DNA from: Reyranella massiliensis 521
GTDB lineage: Bacteria; Pseudomonadota; Alphaproteobacteria; Reyranellales; Reyranellaceae
DNA length: 64,000 nucleotides
Direction: 5' to 3'
NCBI GenBank assembly: GCA_945862125.1
Contig: CAMAYC010000001.1
Coordinates: 43,649 to 107,648, forward strand
Shown here: positions 50,891-60,240 of the stretch, one piece after another
Layout of the letters: every line of letters starts with the position of its first letter
Numbering within the stretch: the first letter of the stretch is position 1
The notes under the pieces: generated by a model
Told to the model about the DNA's origin: nothing
What the model saw: the letters and a program-made list of their open reading frames with translations, nothing else
The model's database searches: none
Made by a program: the position numbers and the translations under genes

Positions 50891-52198
50891 CTAGGCTCGG
50901 ACGGGCTGAAGTGGCACGGCGACGGCATGTGCCGCCAACCGCTTGCGATCGGTCTCGGGACGGATAAAGAGAAGACCGATGATGCCGCCGGCCAGCAGCA
51001 GCGCCCCCAGGACGACGAAACCCTGCTCGTAGCCGGCCTGGCGCGTTGCAGCGTATTGCACGACGCGGCCCATGGCGAACGGTGCGATGACGCCGGCGAA
51101 GGTCACCGTTGACGTGACGATGGCGAGCATGGCGGCGCGCTGCGGATGCGGCGTGAGCTCGCTCACGATCATCGGCATGACGACGAAGATGGTGCTGCCG
51201 ACCGCGGTGCCGACCACCAGCAGCGCTATTTTTGCACCCGGGTCCGACACCAGGGCGATGAAGGGCAGCACACAGCCGCCCAGGGTCACCGTGGCGGCGG
51301 CAAAGGCGCCACGGCAGAGCCGGCTCGACACGCCCGCCTTCTTCAGTCGCTGGGAGTACCAGCCGCCGCCCAGCACGACCAGCATGCCGAAGATCCAGGG
51401 CAGGATGAAGAGATTGCCGCCCATCGTCTGACTGAAGCCGAGGCCATCGACGAGGTAGGCGGTGAACCAGGTGAGCCCCAGCGCCAGACCCCAGTAGCTC
51501 GCGAAGCCGGCGCAGCACACAGCGAGGATGCTGGGACAGGTGAGCAGGTAGCGGTAGGGGATGCGCTCGGCGGTGGCCTCACCCGCAGCCGCGCCTGCGA
51601 TCACGACAGGCTGGTCGACCAGCGTGCCCTCGCGGCCGAGGAACAGCCAGAGCACGGCCCATATCAACCCGACGGCGCCCAGCGCGCCGAACGCCCAGTG
51701 CCAGGAATAGTTGACGATGATGTAGTTGAGCAGCGGCACCGCCACGATGACGCCGAGGGCGGAGCCCTGCGCCACGATGGCCGTCGGGATGCCGCGCAGC
51801 GCATCGGGAAACCATTTGTAGAGGGCGTGCGTGGCCACGGGGCCGGCCGGCCCTTCGCCGGCGCCCAGCACGATGCGGCAGGCGATCAGCAGTTCCAGGC
51901 TCACCGTGCCCAGCATGGGGAACTGCACGAGCGACCAGACGATCGCCATGACGAGCAACATGTGGCGCGTCTGTACCCGGTTGGCGAGGAAGCCGCCGGC
52001 GACGCCGGTGATGGCGAACAGGAAGAAAAACGAGGATCCCAGGAAGCCGAACTGCTCGGGTGTGAGGTTGAGCTCCGCCATGATCGGCTTGGCGGCCAGG
52101 CCGACCACCACCTTGTCGGCGAAGTTGATCAGCATGAACAGGAAGATGAGGGCGGTCATGCCCCAAGCCCCCTTGAGGGGGCGGTCGTGCTGCGTCAC
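50891..52198 (-). CDS. MFS transporter, anion:cation symporter type (tandem copy 1)
   Basis: 435 aa from GTG 52198 in the RPLKGAWG context shared with the neighbour. About 12 hydrophobic segments. LINFADKVVVGLAAKPIMAELNLTPEQFGFLGSSFFFLFAITGVAGGFLANRVQTRHMLL is typical of the ACS (hexuronate/phthalate) group, and CRIVLGAGEGPAGPVATHALYKWFPDALRGIPTAIV follows. It probably imports an organic acid. The next gene upstream is a close paralogue in the same direction. Confidence 0.93.
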   Translation of the reverse strand: MTQHDRPLKGAWGMTALIFLFMLINFADKVVVGLAAKPIMAELNLTPEQFGFLGSSFFFLFAITGVAGGFLANRVQTRHMLLVMAIVWSLVQFPMLGTVSLELLIACRIVLGAGEGPAGPVATHALYKWFPDALRGIPTAIVAQGSALGVIVAVPLLNYIIVNYSWHWAFGALGAVGLIWAVLWLFLGREGTLVDQPVVIAGAAAGEATAERIPYRYLLTCPSILAVCCAGFASYWGLALGLTWFTAYLVDGLGFSQTMGGNLFILPWIFGMLVVLGGGWYSQRLKKAGVSSRLCRGAFAAATVTLGGCVLPFIALVSDPGAKIALLVVGTAVGSTIFVVMPMIVSELTPHPQRAAMLAIVTSTVTFAGVIAPFAMGRVVQYAATRQAGYEQGFVVLGALLLAGGIIGLLFIRPETDRKRLAAHAVAVPLQPVRA

Positions 52199-52267
52199 GC
52201 GGCGTTTCTCCTCGCTGTCCCGTTGGCCGGGCCCTGACGACATCTGACAGGCTCCGGGGCCGCGGCG

Positions 52268-53524
52268 TCAACCGGCGAGGCGGCTGCGGTCGGCCTCAGG
52301 CCGGATAAAGAGGAGACCGATGACGCCGCCCGCCAGCAGCAGGCCGCCCAAGAGGGTGAAGCCGCGGTCGTAGCCGATCAGGCGCGTGGCGGCGTCCTGC
52401 ACGACGACACCCATGGCAAAGGGCGCAATAACGCCGCCCAGGGTCACGATCGAGTTCACGATGGCGAGCATGGCGGCGCGCTGCGGCTGCGGCGTCAACT
52501 CGCTCACGACCATGGGAATGACGACATAGATCGTGCTGCCGATCGCCGTACCCGCCACCAGGATCGCAAGCTTCAGGGCGGGGTCGGTCGTCAGGCCGAT
52601 GAACGGCAGGATGCAGCCGCCCAGGATGACGGCGGCGGAGGCGAAGACACCGCGGGAGACCCGGCTCGAGGCACCGCTGGCCTTCAGCCGCTGCGAAATC
52701 CAGCCGCCGGCCAGCACGACCACCATGCCGAACACCCAGGGCAGGACGCTGAGGTTGCCGCCAGCGGTCTGGCTGAAGCCCAGTCCCTCGACCAGATAGG
52801 GCGTGAACCAGGTGAGGCCGAGCGCCAGGCCCCAGTAGCTGGCAAAGCCCGTGCAGCAGACCGCCACGATGCTGGGACAGGTGAGAAGGCGGGGATAGGG
52901 GATGGGCGCGCTGCCGTGCGCGCCCGCGACCACCGGCGGATCGACCAGCGTGCCTTCGCGGCCGAAGAAGAACCACAGCACCGACCAGAGAAGCCCGGCG
53001 ATGCCAAGTGCGCCGAACGCCCAGTGCCAGGAATGGTGCACGATGATCCAGTTGAGCGCGGGTACTGCGACGATAACGCCGACCGCCGATCCCTGGGCGA
53101 CGACGGCCGTCGGCACGGCGCGCAGAGAATCGGGAAACCACTTGTAGATCGCGTGGGTGGCGACCGGGTTGGCCGGCCCTTCGGCGGCACCGAGCAGGAC
53201 ACGGCAGGCGATCAGCGCCTCGAAGCTGATGGCCCCCAGCATCGGGAACTGCAGCAGCGACCAGAAGGCCGCCATCACCAGCAGCGTGTGTCGCGCCTGG
53301 ACGCGGTTGGCGATGAAGCCGACCAGCACGGCGGCGAACGGGAAGACAAAGAAGAACGCCGAGCCGATCAGACCGAATTGCTCGGGGCTGAGCTTCAGTT
53401 CCTCCATGATCGGCTTGGCGGCGAGCCCGATCACCATCTTGTCGGCGAAGTTGATCAACATGAACAAGAAGATCAGGGCGGTCACGCCCCACGCCCCCTT
53501 GAGAGGCCGGTCAGGCAACGTCAT
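52268..53524 (-). CDS. MFS transporter, anion:cation symporter type (tandem copy 2)
   Basis: 418 aa from ATG 53524, at the start of MTLPDRPLKGAWGVTALIFLFMLINFADKMVIGLAAKPIMEELKLSPEQFGLIGSAFFFVFPFAAVLVG. It aligns by eye almost residue for residue with the downstream MFS gene, including CRVLLGAAEGPANPVATHAIYKWFPDSLRAVPTAVV. Tandem duplication is the likely origin. Organic acid uptake is inferred from the ACS-type motifs. The gap between the two is only 69 nt. Confidence 0.93.
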   Translation of the reverse strand: MTLPDRPLKGAWGVTALIFLFMLINFADKMVIGLAAKPIMEELKLSPEQFGLIGSAFFFVFPFAAVLVGFIANRVQARHTLLVMAAFWSLLQFPMLGAISFEALIACRVLLGAAEGPANPVATHAIYKWFPDSLRAVPTAVVAQGSAVGVIVAVPALNWIIVHHSWHWAFGALGIAGLLWSVLWFFFGREGTLVDPPVVAGAHGSAPIPYPRLLTCPSIVAVCCTGFASYWGLALGLTWFTPYLVEGLGFSQTAGGNLSVLPWVFGMVVVLAGGWISQRLKASGASSRVSRGVFASAAVILGGCILPFIGLTTDPALKLAILVAGTAIGSTIYVVIPMVVSELTPQPQRAAMLAIVNSIVTLGGVIAPFAMGVVVQDAATRLIGYDRGFTLLGGLLLAGGVIGLLFIRPEADRSRLAG

Positions 53525-53645
53525 GCGCCGCATATGACAAGGCGTGCCTATGGCGCGCAAGGGTCGACGCCTTGATGGCGAGCGATATGGCAAGCTGGGG
53601 CAAGGTCATCCGCGACGGCAACATCAGGATCGAGTAGGGCAAAGA

Positions 53646-53670
53646 AAAAGGGCGCCCGCAGGCGCCCTTT
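53646..53670 (-). terminator. Strong intrinsic terminator for the livJ-type gene
   Basis: GGGCGCC-CGCA-GGCGCCC is a perfect 7-bp stem with a 4-nt loop, extended by AAA/TTT to ten pairs. On the minus strand a CTTTTTCTTT tail follows it. It lies 20 nt after the livJ-type stop and also shields the tandem MFS genes from readthrough. Confidence 0.9.
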
Positions 53671-53689
53671 CGATTCAGTTGGCGAAGGA

Positions 53690-54916
53690 TCAGCCCTTAA
53701 CGAACGGGCACTTGCCGTCCTTCATGGGGCGGTAGGCCTCGCTGCCGGGCACGGTGGCCAGCAGCTTGTAGATGTCGTCCTTGCCCTTGGACTCCGCCGG
53801 CGTCTTGACCTGGAAGAGATACATGTCGCGCTCGAGACGGCCGTCCTCGCGCAGCTTGCCGTTCTTGGTCATGGCGTCGTTGACGGGGATCTCCCGCATC
53901 GTGGCCATCACGGCCTTGGGCTCGTCGGGGCCCGCAGCCTGCACGGCCTTCAGGTAGTGGAGCGTCGAGCTGTAGACGCCGATGGTCAGCATGCTCGGCA
54001 GCTTGTCCTTCTTGGCGCGGTAACGCTTGGTCCAGGCGCGGGTCTCGTCGTTGAGATCCCAATAGAATGCTTCGGTCAGCACCAGGCCCTGCGCCACCGG
54101 CAGGGTCAGCGCCTGCACGTCGGTGGCAAACACCAGGAGACCAGCCAGACGCTGGCCCGACTTCACGATTCCGAACTCACCCGCCTGCTTGATCGAGTTG
54201 ATCGTGTCCTGGCCGGCATTGGCGAGGCCGATGATCTTGGCCTTGGAGGACTGGGCTTGCAGCAGGAACGACGAGAAGTCCTGGGTGCTGAGCGGATGCT
54301 TGACGCCGCCCACCACCTTGCCGCCGGCAGCCGTCACGACGGCCGTCACATCGCGTTCCAGCGCATGGCCGAAGGCGTAGTCGGCCGTGAGGAAGAACCA
54401 CGAATCGCCGCCGTCCTTCACGACCGCGCCGCCCGTCACTTTGGCCAACGCATAGGTGTCGTAGACCCAGTGCGCGCCGGTCTCGGAGCAGGCGGGTCCC
54501 GTCAGGTCAGCCGAGGCGGCGCCGGTGTTGATATCGATCATGCCCTTTTCCTGGGCGATCTTCCGCACCGCGAGCGCGACCGAGGAGGTGCCGATGCCGG
54601 TGATCATCTTGACGCCGTCGACGTCGTACCATTTGCGCGCGATCGCGGCGCCGACGTCGGGCTTGGTCTGATGGTCGGCCTGCAGGATCTCGATCGGCCG
54701 GCCGAGAACCTTGCCCCCGAAATCGTCGATCGCCAGCTGCATGGCCTCGACCTCGCCCTGGGTGAGGTCGCCGTAAACGCCGGAGAAACCTTCCATGACG
54801 CCGATTCGAAGCGGCGCGGGTGCTTGGGCGTGCGCGATCGTGGCAAGGCCGATGGCGGCCAGGCCGACGGCGGCCGCGGCCGCGCCGGCGAACCGGACAG
54901 TGGTTCCAAGTTTCAT
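53690..54916 (-). CDS. Branched-chain amino-acid-type ABC substrate-binding protein (LivJ-like)
   Basis: 408 aa. Signal MKLGTTVRFAGAAAAAVGLAAIGLATIAHAQ. The mature type I periplasmic-binding fold has LRIGVMEGFSGVYGDLTQGEVEAMQLAIDDFGGKVLGRPIEILQADHQTKPDVGAAIARKWYD, WVYDTYALAKVTGGAVVKDGGDSWFFLTADYAFGHALE, and a C-terminal FQVKTPAESKGKDDIYKLLATVPG. By family it binds a branched-chain amino acid, amide, urea or an aromatic acid. It is divergent from livGFHM across 126 nt and ends in a strong terminator, so the set is one transport system. Confidence 0.95.
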   Translation of the reverse strand: MKLGTTVRFAGAAAAAVGLAAIGLATIAHAQAPAPLRIGVMEGFSGVYGDLTQGEVEAMQLAIDDFGGKVLGRPIEILQADHQTKPDVGAAIARKWYDVDGVKMITGIGTSSVALAVRKIAQEKGMIDINTGAASADLTGPACSETGAHWVYDTYALAKVTGGAVVKDGGDSWFFLTADYAFGHALERDVTAVVTAAGGKVVGGVKHPLSTQDFSSFLLQAQSSKAKIIGLANAGQDTINSIKQAGEFGIVKSGQRLAGLLVFATDVQALTLPVAQGLVLTEAFYWDLNDETRAWTKRYRAKKDKLPSMLTIGVYSSTLHYLKAVQAAGPDEPKAVMATMREIPVNDAMTKNGKLREDGRLERDMYLFQVKTPAESKGKDDIYKLLATVPGSEAYRPMKDGKCPFVKG

Positions 54917-55042
54917 ACTTTAATTCCTCCGAGAACGACGCTCCCCGTCGCGGGGGCGAAATCTAGCCTTCGGGCGGCCGCGACGCCAGTGCTGGACAGC
55001 AGCACAAACCTTCGATTAATTCGCCACACCGCAGGGGGGCGG

Positions 55043-55801
55043 ATGGCCGAACAAGAAACGATCCTCGAGGCGACCGGGCTGACGAAGGAGTTCAAGGGCT
55101 TCGTGGCGGTCAAGAATGTGGATTTGCGCGTTCGCCGCCATACGATCCATGCCCTGATCGGCCCCAATGGCGCCGGCAAGACCACGTGCTTCAACCTCCT
55201 GACGCACTTTCTGTCGCCGACCGCCGGGCGCATCCATTTCAACGGCCGCGACATCACCGGCAGCTCGCCGGCGGCCATCGCCCGCATGGGACTGGTCCGC
55301 TCGTTCCAGATCTCCGCCGTATTCCCCCATCTTTCGGTGCGCGAGAACGTGCGTGTCGCCTTGCAGCGCAAGCTTGGCATCTCTTTCCAGTTCTGGCGCT
55401 CCGAAGCGGTGCTGGACAAGCTCAACGCACGCGCCCTGGAGTTGGTCGAGGCGGTGGGTCTCGGCGCCTTTGCCGAACTGGCCGCGGTCGAGCTGCCCTA
55501 CGGCCGCAAGCGGGCGCTCGAGATCGCCACCACGCTCGCCCTCGAACCCGAGATGATGCTGCTCGACGAGCCGATGGCCGGGCTCGGCCAGGAGGACATC
55601 AAGCGCATCGCGGCCCTGATCCGCGAGGTCGCCAAGGATCGAACCGTGCTGATGGTCGAGCACAACATGTCGGTCGTTGCCGACCTCTCCGACACCATCA
55701 CCGTTCTGGCTCGTGGCGAGGTTCTGGCCGAGGGTCCCTATGCCACGGTGTCGAAGCATCCGTCGGTCATCGAAGCCTACGTTGGGACTGGTCATGGCTG
55801 A
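55043..55801 (+). CDS. livG: ABC transporter ATP-binding protein LivG
   Basis: 252 aa from ATG 55043; the track frame runs far upstream in a shadow. Walker A is GPNGAGKTTCFN, the signature region is LPYGRKRALEIATTLALEPEMMLLDEPMAGLGQEDI (LivG-type relaxed signature), and the switch His is in VEHNMSVVADL. It hydrolyses ATP to drive uptake. It overlaps livF by 8 nt and precedes the two permease genes. Confidence 0.95.
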   Translation: MAEQETILEATGLTKEFKGFVAVKNVDLRVRRHTIHALIGPNGAGKTTCFNLLTHFLSPTAGRIHFNGRDITGSSPAAIARMGLVRSFQISAVFPHLSVRENVRVALQRKLGISFQFWRSEAVLDKLNARALELVEAVGLGAFAELAAVELPYGRKRALEIATTLALEPEMMLLDEPMAGLGQEDIKRIAALIREVAKDRTVLMVEHNMSVVADLSDTITVLARGEVLAEGPYATVSKHPSVIEAYVGTGHG

Positions 55802-56498
55802 GGCACTCCTGAAAGTGGACGACCTGCAGGCCTGGTACGGCGAATCGCACATTCTCCATGGCGTCGGCTTCGAGATCGGCCACGGCGAACTCGTGACGCT
55901 GCTTGGCCGCAACGGTGCGGGCAAGACGACGACCCTGAAGTCCGTCATGGGCATCGTCGAGAAGCGCACGGGCTCGGTGACGTTCGAGGGCCGCCAACTC
56001 GTCGGCCATCCGTCCAACGAGATTGCCAGGCTCGGCATCGCCTACTGCCCGGAGGAGCGCGGCATCTTCTCCAGCCTCAACGTCGAGGAGAATCTGCTGC
56101 TGCCGCCGGTGGTGAAGCCAGGCGGCATGAGCCTGGCCGAGATCTACCAGCTTTTTCCCAACCTCGAGGAGCGGCGGCGCAGCCAGGGTACCAAGCTGTC
56201 GGGGGGCGAGCAGCAGATGCTGGCGATTGGCCGCATCCTGCGCACCGGCGCCCCGCTGCTGCTTCTCGACGAGCCGACCGAGGGCCTGGCTCCGGTCATC
56301 GTGCAGCGCATCGGCGAGATTATCCGCACGCTCAAGGGGCGCGGCTTCACGATCCTGCTGGTCGAGCAGAACTTCCACTTCGCCGCCACCGTGGCCGACC
56401 GTCACTACGTGATGGAGGACGGCCGCGTGGTCGACATGATCGCCTCCGCCGATGTGCAGCAGAACATCGGCAAGCTGCAAACATACCTGGGGGTCTAG
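55794..56498 (+). CDS. livF: ABC transporter ATP-binding protein LivF
   Basis: 234 aa. Walker A GRNGAGKTTTLKSV, signature LSGGEQQMLAIGRIL, Walker B LLLLDEPTEGLAPVIV and switch His region VEQNFHFAATVADRHYVMEDGRVV, normal for LivF. It forms the heterodimeric ATPase with LivG. It starts 8 nt inside the livG 3' end and precedes livH by 5 nt. Confidence 0.95.
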   Translation: MAEALLKVDDLQAWYGESHILHGVGFEIGHGELVTLLGRNGAGKTTTLKSVMGIVEKRTGSVTFEGRQLVGHPSNEIARLGIAYCPEERGIFSSLNVEENLLLPPVVKPGGMSLAEIYQLFPNLEERRRSQGTKLSGGEQQMLAIGRILRTGAPLLLLDEPTEGLAPVIVQRIGEIIRTLKGRGFTILLVEQNFHFAATVADRHYVMEDGRVVDMIASADVQQNIGKLQTYLGV

Positions 56499-56503
56499 GC
56501 GCC

Positions 56504-57385
56504 ATGTTCGAACTTCTCGGCATCCCGCCGCAGGCATTGTTCGGCCAGCTCCTGCTCGGCCTCATCAACGGCGCCTTCTACGCAATGCTGAGCCTCGGCC
56601 TCGCCGTGATCTTCGGTATGCTGAACGTCATCAACTTCACGCACGGCGCGCAGTACATGATGGGCGCCTTCGCCGCCTGGCTGATGCTGACCCAGCTCGA
56701 CATTCCGTTCTGGGCGGCGCTGGTGCTGGCGCCTCTGATCGTCGGACTGTTCGGCATCGTGCTGGAAAAAGTGTTGCTGAAACGCATCTACCATCTCGAT
56801 CATCTCTACGGCTTTCTGCTCACGTTCGGCCTCGCCCTCATCATCGAGGGCCTGTTCCAGTGGAAGTGGGGATCGTCCGGCGCGCCCTATCCCAGCCCGA
56901 TCCCCGGGGGCACCAATCTCGGCTTCATGTTCCTGCCGACCTATCGCGGCTTCGTCGTGGTGGCTGCCCTCGTGATCTGCCTCCTCACCTGGTATGGCAT
57001 CGAACGCACCAAGTTCGGCGCCTACCTGCGCGCCGCGACCGAGAATCCGACGCTGGTACGTGCCTTCGGAATCAACGTGCCGCGCCTGATTACCCTCACC
57101 TACGGGCTGGGCGTCGGGCTGGCGGCACTTGCCGGCGTGCTGGCGGCGCCGATCCAGCAGGTCTCGGCGCTGATGGGCGTCAACCTGGTGCTCGTCGTGT
57201 TTGCCGTCGTGGTCATCGGCGGGATGGGATCGATCATGGGATCGATCGTCACCGGCTTCGGTCTCGGCCTGGTCGAGGGCCTGACCAAGGTGTTCTATCC
57301 GCCGGCCTCCAACACGGTAATCTTCGTCGTCATGGCGATCGTCCTGCTGGTCAAGCCAGCCGGCCTGTTCGGGCAGACCAAATGA
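56504..57385 (+). CDS. livH: Branched-chain amino-acid ABC permease LivH
   Basis: 293 aa with about eight hydrophobic segments. GLINGAFYAMLSLGLAVIFGMLNVINFTHGAQYMMGAFAAW is the LivH N-terminal signature, and a second half carries RAATENPTLVRAFGINVPRLITLTYGLGVGLAALAGVLAAP, the EAA-like coupling loop. It is an inner-membrane permease. Its stop overlaps the livM start (ATGA). Confidence 0.95.
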   Translation: MFELLGIPPQALFGQLLLGLINGAFYAMLSLGLAVIFGMLNVINFTHGAQYMMGAFAAWLMLTQLDIPFWAALVLAPLIVGLFGIVLEKVLLKRIYHLDHLYGFLLTFGLALIIEGLFQWKWGSSGAPYPSPIPGGTNLGFMFLPTYRGFVVVAALVICLLTWYGIERTKFGAYLRAATENPTLVRAFGINVPRLITLTYGLGVGLAALAGVLAAPIQQVSALMGVNLVLVVFAVVVIGGMGSIMGSIVTGFGLGLVEGLTKVFYPPASNTVIFVVMAIVLLVKPAGLFGQTK

Positions 57386-58314
57386 CCACGCAGAGAACGG
57401 TCGCCCTCGTCCTTCTCGCGGCGGCGCTGGTGGCGCCGTGGTTCGCCTATCCGGTGTTCCTGATGACGGCGCTCTGCTTCGCGCTGTTCGCCTGCGCCTT
57501 CAATCTGCTGCTGGGCTATGTCGGCCTGATGAGCTTCGGCCACGCCATGTTCTTCGGCATGGCGGGCTATTTCTACGGCCACGTCGTGAAGGCGTGGAAC
57601 ATGCCGCCGGAACTCGGCCTGCTGGCCGGCGTCGCAGGTGCGGCTGCCCTCGGCGTGGTCACCGGGGCGCTGGCGATCCGCCGCCAGGGCATCTACTTCG
57701 CCATGATCACGTTGGCCTTTGCGCAGATGGTCTACTTCTTCTGCATCCAGGCGCCGTTTACCCACGGTGAGGACGGGTTGCAGGGCATTCCTCGCAAGGC
57801 GCTGCTGGGCGGGCTGATCCCGACCAAGGACGACCGGGTTCTCTACTACGTGGTGCTGGCTATCTTCCTGTTCGGCTACGCCGCCATCTATCGTTTCATC
57901 CATTCGCCGTTCGGCCAGGTGCTGAAAGCGATCCGCGACAACGAACAGCGGGCGGTGTCGCTGGGCTACGAGGCCGACCGCTACAAGCTGCTGGCCTTCG
58001 TTCTATCGGCCGCGCTGGCCGGGCTTGCCGGCGCCACCAAGGCGATGGTGCTGCAGTTCGCGACCTTGACCGACGTCAGCGCCGCGATGTCGGGCGAAGT
58101 CGTGCTGATGGCGCTCGTCGGCGGACTTGGCACGATCATCGGTCCGGTTGTTGGCGCCTTCATCATCATCACCATGCAGAACTACCTGGCCGCTACCGGC
58201 GAATTCGTGCTGGTGATCCAGGGGGTGATCTTCGTCGTCATCGTCATGGCCTTCCGCAAGGGCCTGGTGGGCGAACTCACCGACTGGTGGAAGTCCCGCC
58301 GCCCGACCGGCTGA
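57382..58314 (+). CDS. livM: Branched-chain amino-acid ABC permease LivM
   Basis: 310 aa from ATG 57382; the track frame is longer by a shadow. About nine hydrophobic segments; ALFACAFNLLLGYVGLMSFGHAMFFGMAGYFYGHVVK and FGQVLKAIRDNEQRAVSLGYEADRYKLLAFVLSAALAGLAGA are LivM hallmarks. It pairs with LivH to form the channel. The chaA-like gene follows after 3 nt, so the transcript continues. Confidence 0.95.
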   Translation: MTTQRTVALVLLAAALVAPWFAYPVFLMTALCFALFACAFNLLLGYVGLMSFGHAMFFGMAGYFYGHVVKAWNMPPELGLLAGVAGAAALGVVTGALAIRRQGIYFAMITLAFAQMVYFFCIQAPFTHGEDGLQGIPRKALLGGLIPTKDDRVLYYVVLAIFLFGYAAIYRFIHSPFGQVLKAIRDNEQRAVSLGYEADRYKLLAFVLSAALAGLAGATKAMVLQFATLTDVSAAMSGEVVLMALVGGLGTIIGPVVGAFIIITMQNYLAATGEFVLVIQGVIFVVIVMAFRKGLVGELTDWWKSRRPTG

Positions 58315-58317
58315 AGC

Positions 58318-59424
58318 ATGATGAGCGCGTGCAGGCGCTGGATCTGGCGGCTGGCACCGCTGCTCGGCCTCGCGGCGGCGCTCGGCGTGTCGGCGATTGC
58401 CGATGCGAATGCGCTGCCGCCGGCGCTTCGCGCGATGGTATCGGTGCTGGAGCTCGTCGTGTTGATGGCCGTGGTGTTCGCCTCAGTCCATCACGCCGAT
58501 GTCATTGCCCACCGCACGGGAGAGCCCTACGGCACGCTGGTGCTGACCGTGGCCGTCACCGTGATCGAAGTGGCGCTGATCCTGTCGATCATGCTGGCGG
58601 GCGAGGGTAGGGCGGCGCTGGCGCGCGAGACGGTGTTCTCGGTGATCATGGTGGTATGCAACGGCATGGTCGGGCTCTGCCTGATCGTGGGCGGCTTGCG
58701 CTACGGCGAGCAGGGCTTTCGGGTGACCGGCGCCAGCGCTTATCTCGTCGTGCTGATGCCGCTGACGGCCCTGACGCTCATCCTGCCAACCTACACCACC
58801 AGCGCGGCCGGGCCGTTCTACTCGCCGGTCCAGCTGGGCTTCGTCAGCGCCGTGACGCTCGTGCTCTACGGCGTGTTCCTCTACGTCCAGACCGTGCGTC
58901 ACCGCGACTATTTCCTCTCGGATCCCGGTGGTGCGCCCGCCGGCGAGGTCCCGCCCGGCGGACCGACTCCGCGCCAGTTCTGGGAGAGCGTCGCTCTGCT
59001 GGCGGTCGCGCTCGTGGCCGTGGTGTTGCTGGCCAAGCACTTCGCCGGATCGATCGAGGCCTTTGTCGCTGTGGTGGGCGCGCCTGTCGACGCTGTCGGT
59101 CTGCTGGTGGCGCTGCTCGTGCTGCTGCCCGAGACGCTGGCGGCGTTGCGCGCGGCTCGGAACAACCAGTTGCAGAAGAGCCTCAATCTGGCGCTGGGTT
59201 CCTCGCTCGCCACCATCGGGCTCACCATCCCGGCGGTGAGTATCCTGGCGATGATCCTGAACCAGCCGCTGGAGCTCGGCGTCGGCCCGCACGACATCCT
59301 GCTCCTGGCACTCACCTTCGGCGTCAGCCTCGTGACTTTTGGCGGCGGCCGCACCAACATTCTGCCGGGCTTCGTGCATCTCGTGATCTTCGCGACCTTC
59401 GTCTTCCTGATTTTCGTCCCGTGA
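58318..59424 (+). CDS. chaA: Calcium/proton antiporter ChaA-like
   Basis: 368 aa. Two CaCA repeats are visible: VVFASVHHADVIAHRTGEPYGTLVLTVAVTVIEVALILSIML in the first half, and VLLVALLVLLPETLAALRAARNNQLQKSLNLALGSSLATIGLTIPAV in the second half. Conserved acids sit in TVIEVAL and LPETLAA. It exports Ca2+ or Na+/K+ for protons at the inner membrane in alkaline conditions. It starts 3 nt after livM, which is unusual context; it may simply share the transcript. Confidence 0.92.
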   Translation: MMSACRRWIWRLAPLLGLAAALGVSAIADANALPPALRAMVSVLELVVLMAVVFASVHHADVIAHRTGEPYGTLVLTVAVTVIEVALILSIMLAGEGRAALARETVFSVIMVVCNGMVGLCLIVGGLRYGEQGFRVTGASAYLVVLMPLTALTLILPTYTTSAAGPFYSPVQLGFVSAVTLVLYGVFLYVQTVRHRDYFLSDPGGAPAGEVPPGGPTPRQFWESVALLAVALVAVVLLAKHFAGSIEAFVAVVGAPVDAVGLLVALLVLLPETLAALRAARNNQLQKSLNLALGSSLATIGLTIPAVSILAMILNQPLELGVGPHDILLLALTFGVSLVTFGGGRTNILPGFVHLVIFATFVFLIFVP

Positions 59425-59502
59425 GGCTGCCTGGGCCGATGCCCTTGCCTGCCGCCGGCATTCGGGCGAAGAACGAGTGAACCAACCGGGGAAATGCCTG
59501 CC

Positions 59503-60237
59503 ATGACCGAGCCAAGCGACGACCAGCTCTTCAGCGAACTGCGCAAGATCGACACACCCACGATCACCAACGTGGTGGCGACCTATCCGAAGAATCCGCT
59601 GTGCCTCGGGCTCTACAATCCCTGGACCGAAAACTGGTATACGGACACCTCGATCCGCTGCATCTATCCCGAGATGGGCGCGATCGTAGGCCATGCCGTG
59701 ACTTGCGTGTATGGTCTGCCCGACCCGAACTATGCCGGCCGGCTGTCCTTCATGGACGTGGTCGATGCGCTCGACGCGATGAAGAAGCCGACGATCCTCG
59801 TGATTCAGCAGAAGTGGCCGCCGGAGCTGATGAACAAGGCGGGCCTTGCCGGCGAGATGATGATCAGCTCCATGATGGCGGTGGGCTGCGTCGGCATGCT
59901 GTCCAACGGTCCGTCGCGCGACGTCGACGCCATCCGCAAGCTGAACTTCCAGCTCCTGCTGGGCGGCGTGACCGCCGGCCACGGCGAGATGGCGGTGCAG
60001 TCGGTCAATGTGCCGGTCTCGGTCGGCGGCATGGACGTGGCGCCGGGTGACCTGATCCACATGGACGAGAACGGCGCCGTGAAGTTTCCGGCAAAGCACG
60101 CGCCGGCGGTCCTGAAGAATGCCCGCGCCATGCTCGACGACGAGGCGGCCAGGCTGGTTCTCCTGCGCAAGGCCAAGACCGCTGCCGAGGTCCGTGCGGC
60201 CTCGTCGGGCGGCGCCTATACGCCGAAGAAGGGATAG
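59503..60237 (+). CDS. RraA-like protein (putative aldolase/decarboxylase)
   Basis: 244 aa from ATG 59503, spaced 9 nt after GGGGAA; ATG 59494 abuts that site. The RraA fold shows LFSELRKIDTPTITNVVATYP, GEMMISSMMAVGCVGMLSNGPSRDVDAIRKLNFQL (conserved R-D motif) and VAPGDLIHMDENGAVKFPAKHA. The fold is shared by RNase E regulators and by 4-hydroxy-4-methyl-2-oxoglutarate aldolases; catabolic context favours the latter. It precedes the cyclase gene by 3 nt. Confidence 0.9.
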   Translation: MTEPSDDQLFSELRKIDTPTITNVVATYPKNPLCLGLYNPWTENWYTDTSIRCIYPEMGAIVGHAVTCVYGLPDPNYAGRLSFMDVVDALDAMKKPTILVIQQKWPPELMNKAGLAGEMMISSMMAVGCVGMLSNGPSRDVDAIRKLNFQLLLGGVTAGHGEMAVQSVNVPVSVGGMDVAPGDLIHMDENGAVKFPAKHAPAVLKNARAMLDDEAARLVLLRKAKTAAEVRAASSGGAYTPKKG

Positions 60238-60240
60238 TCT

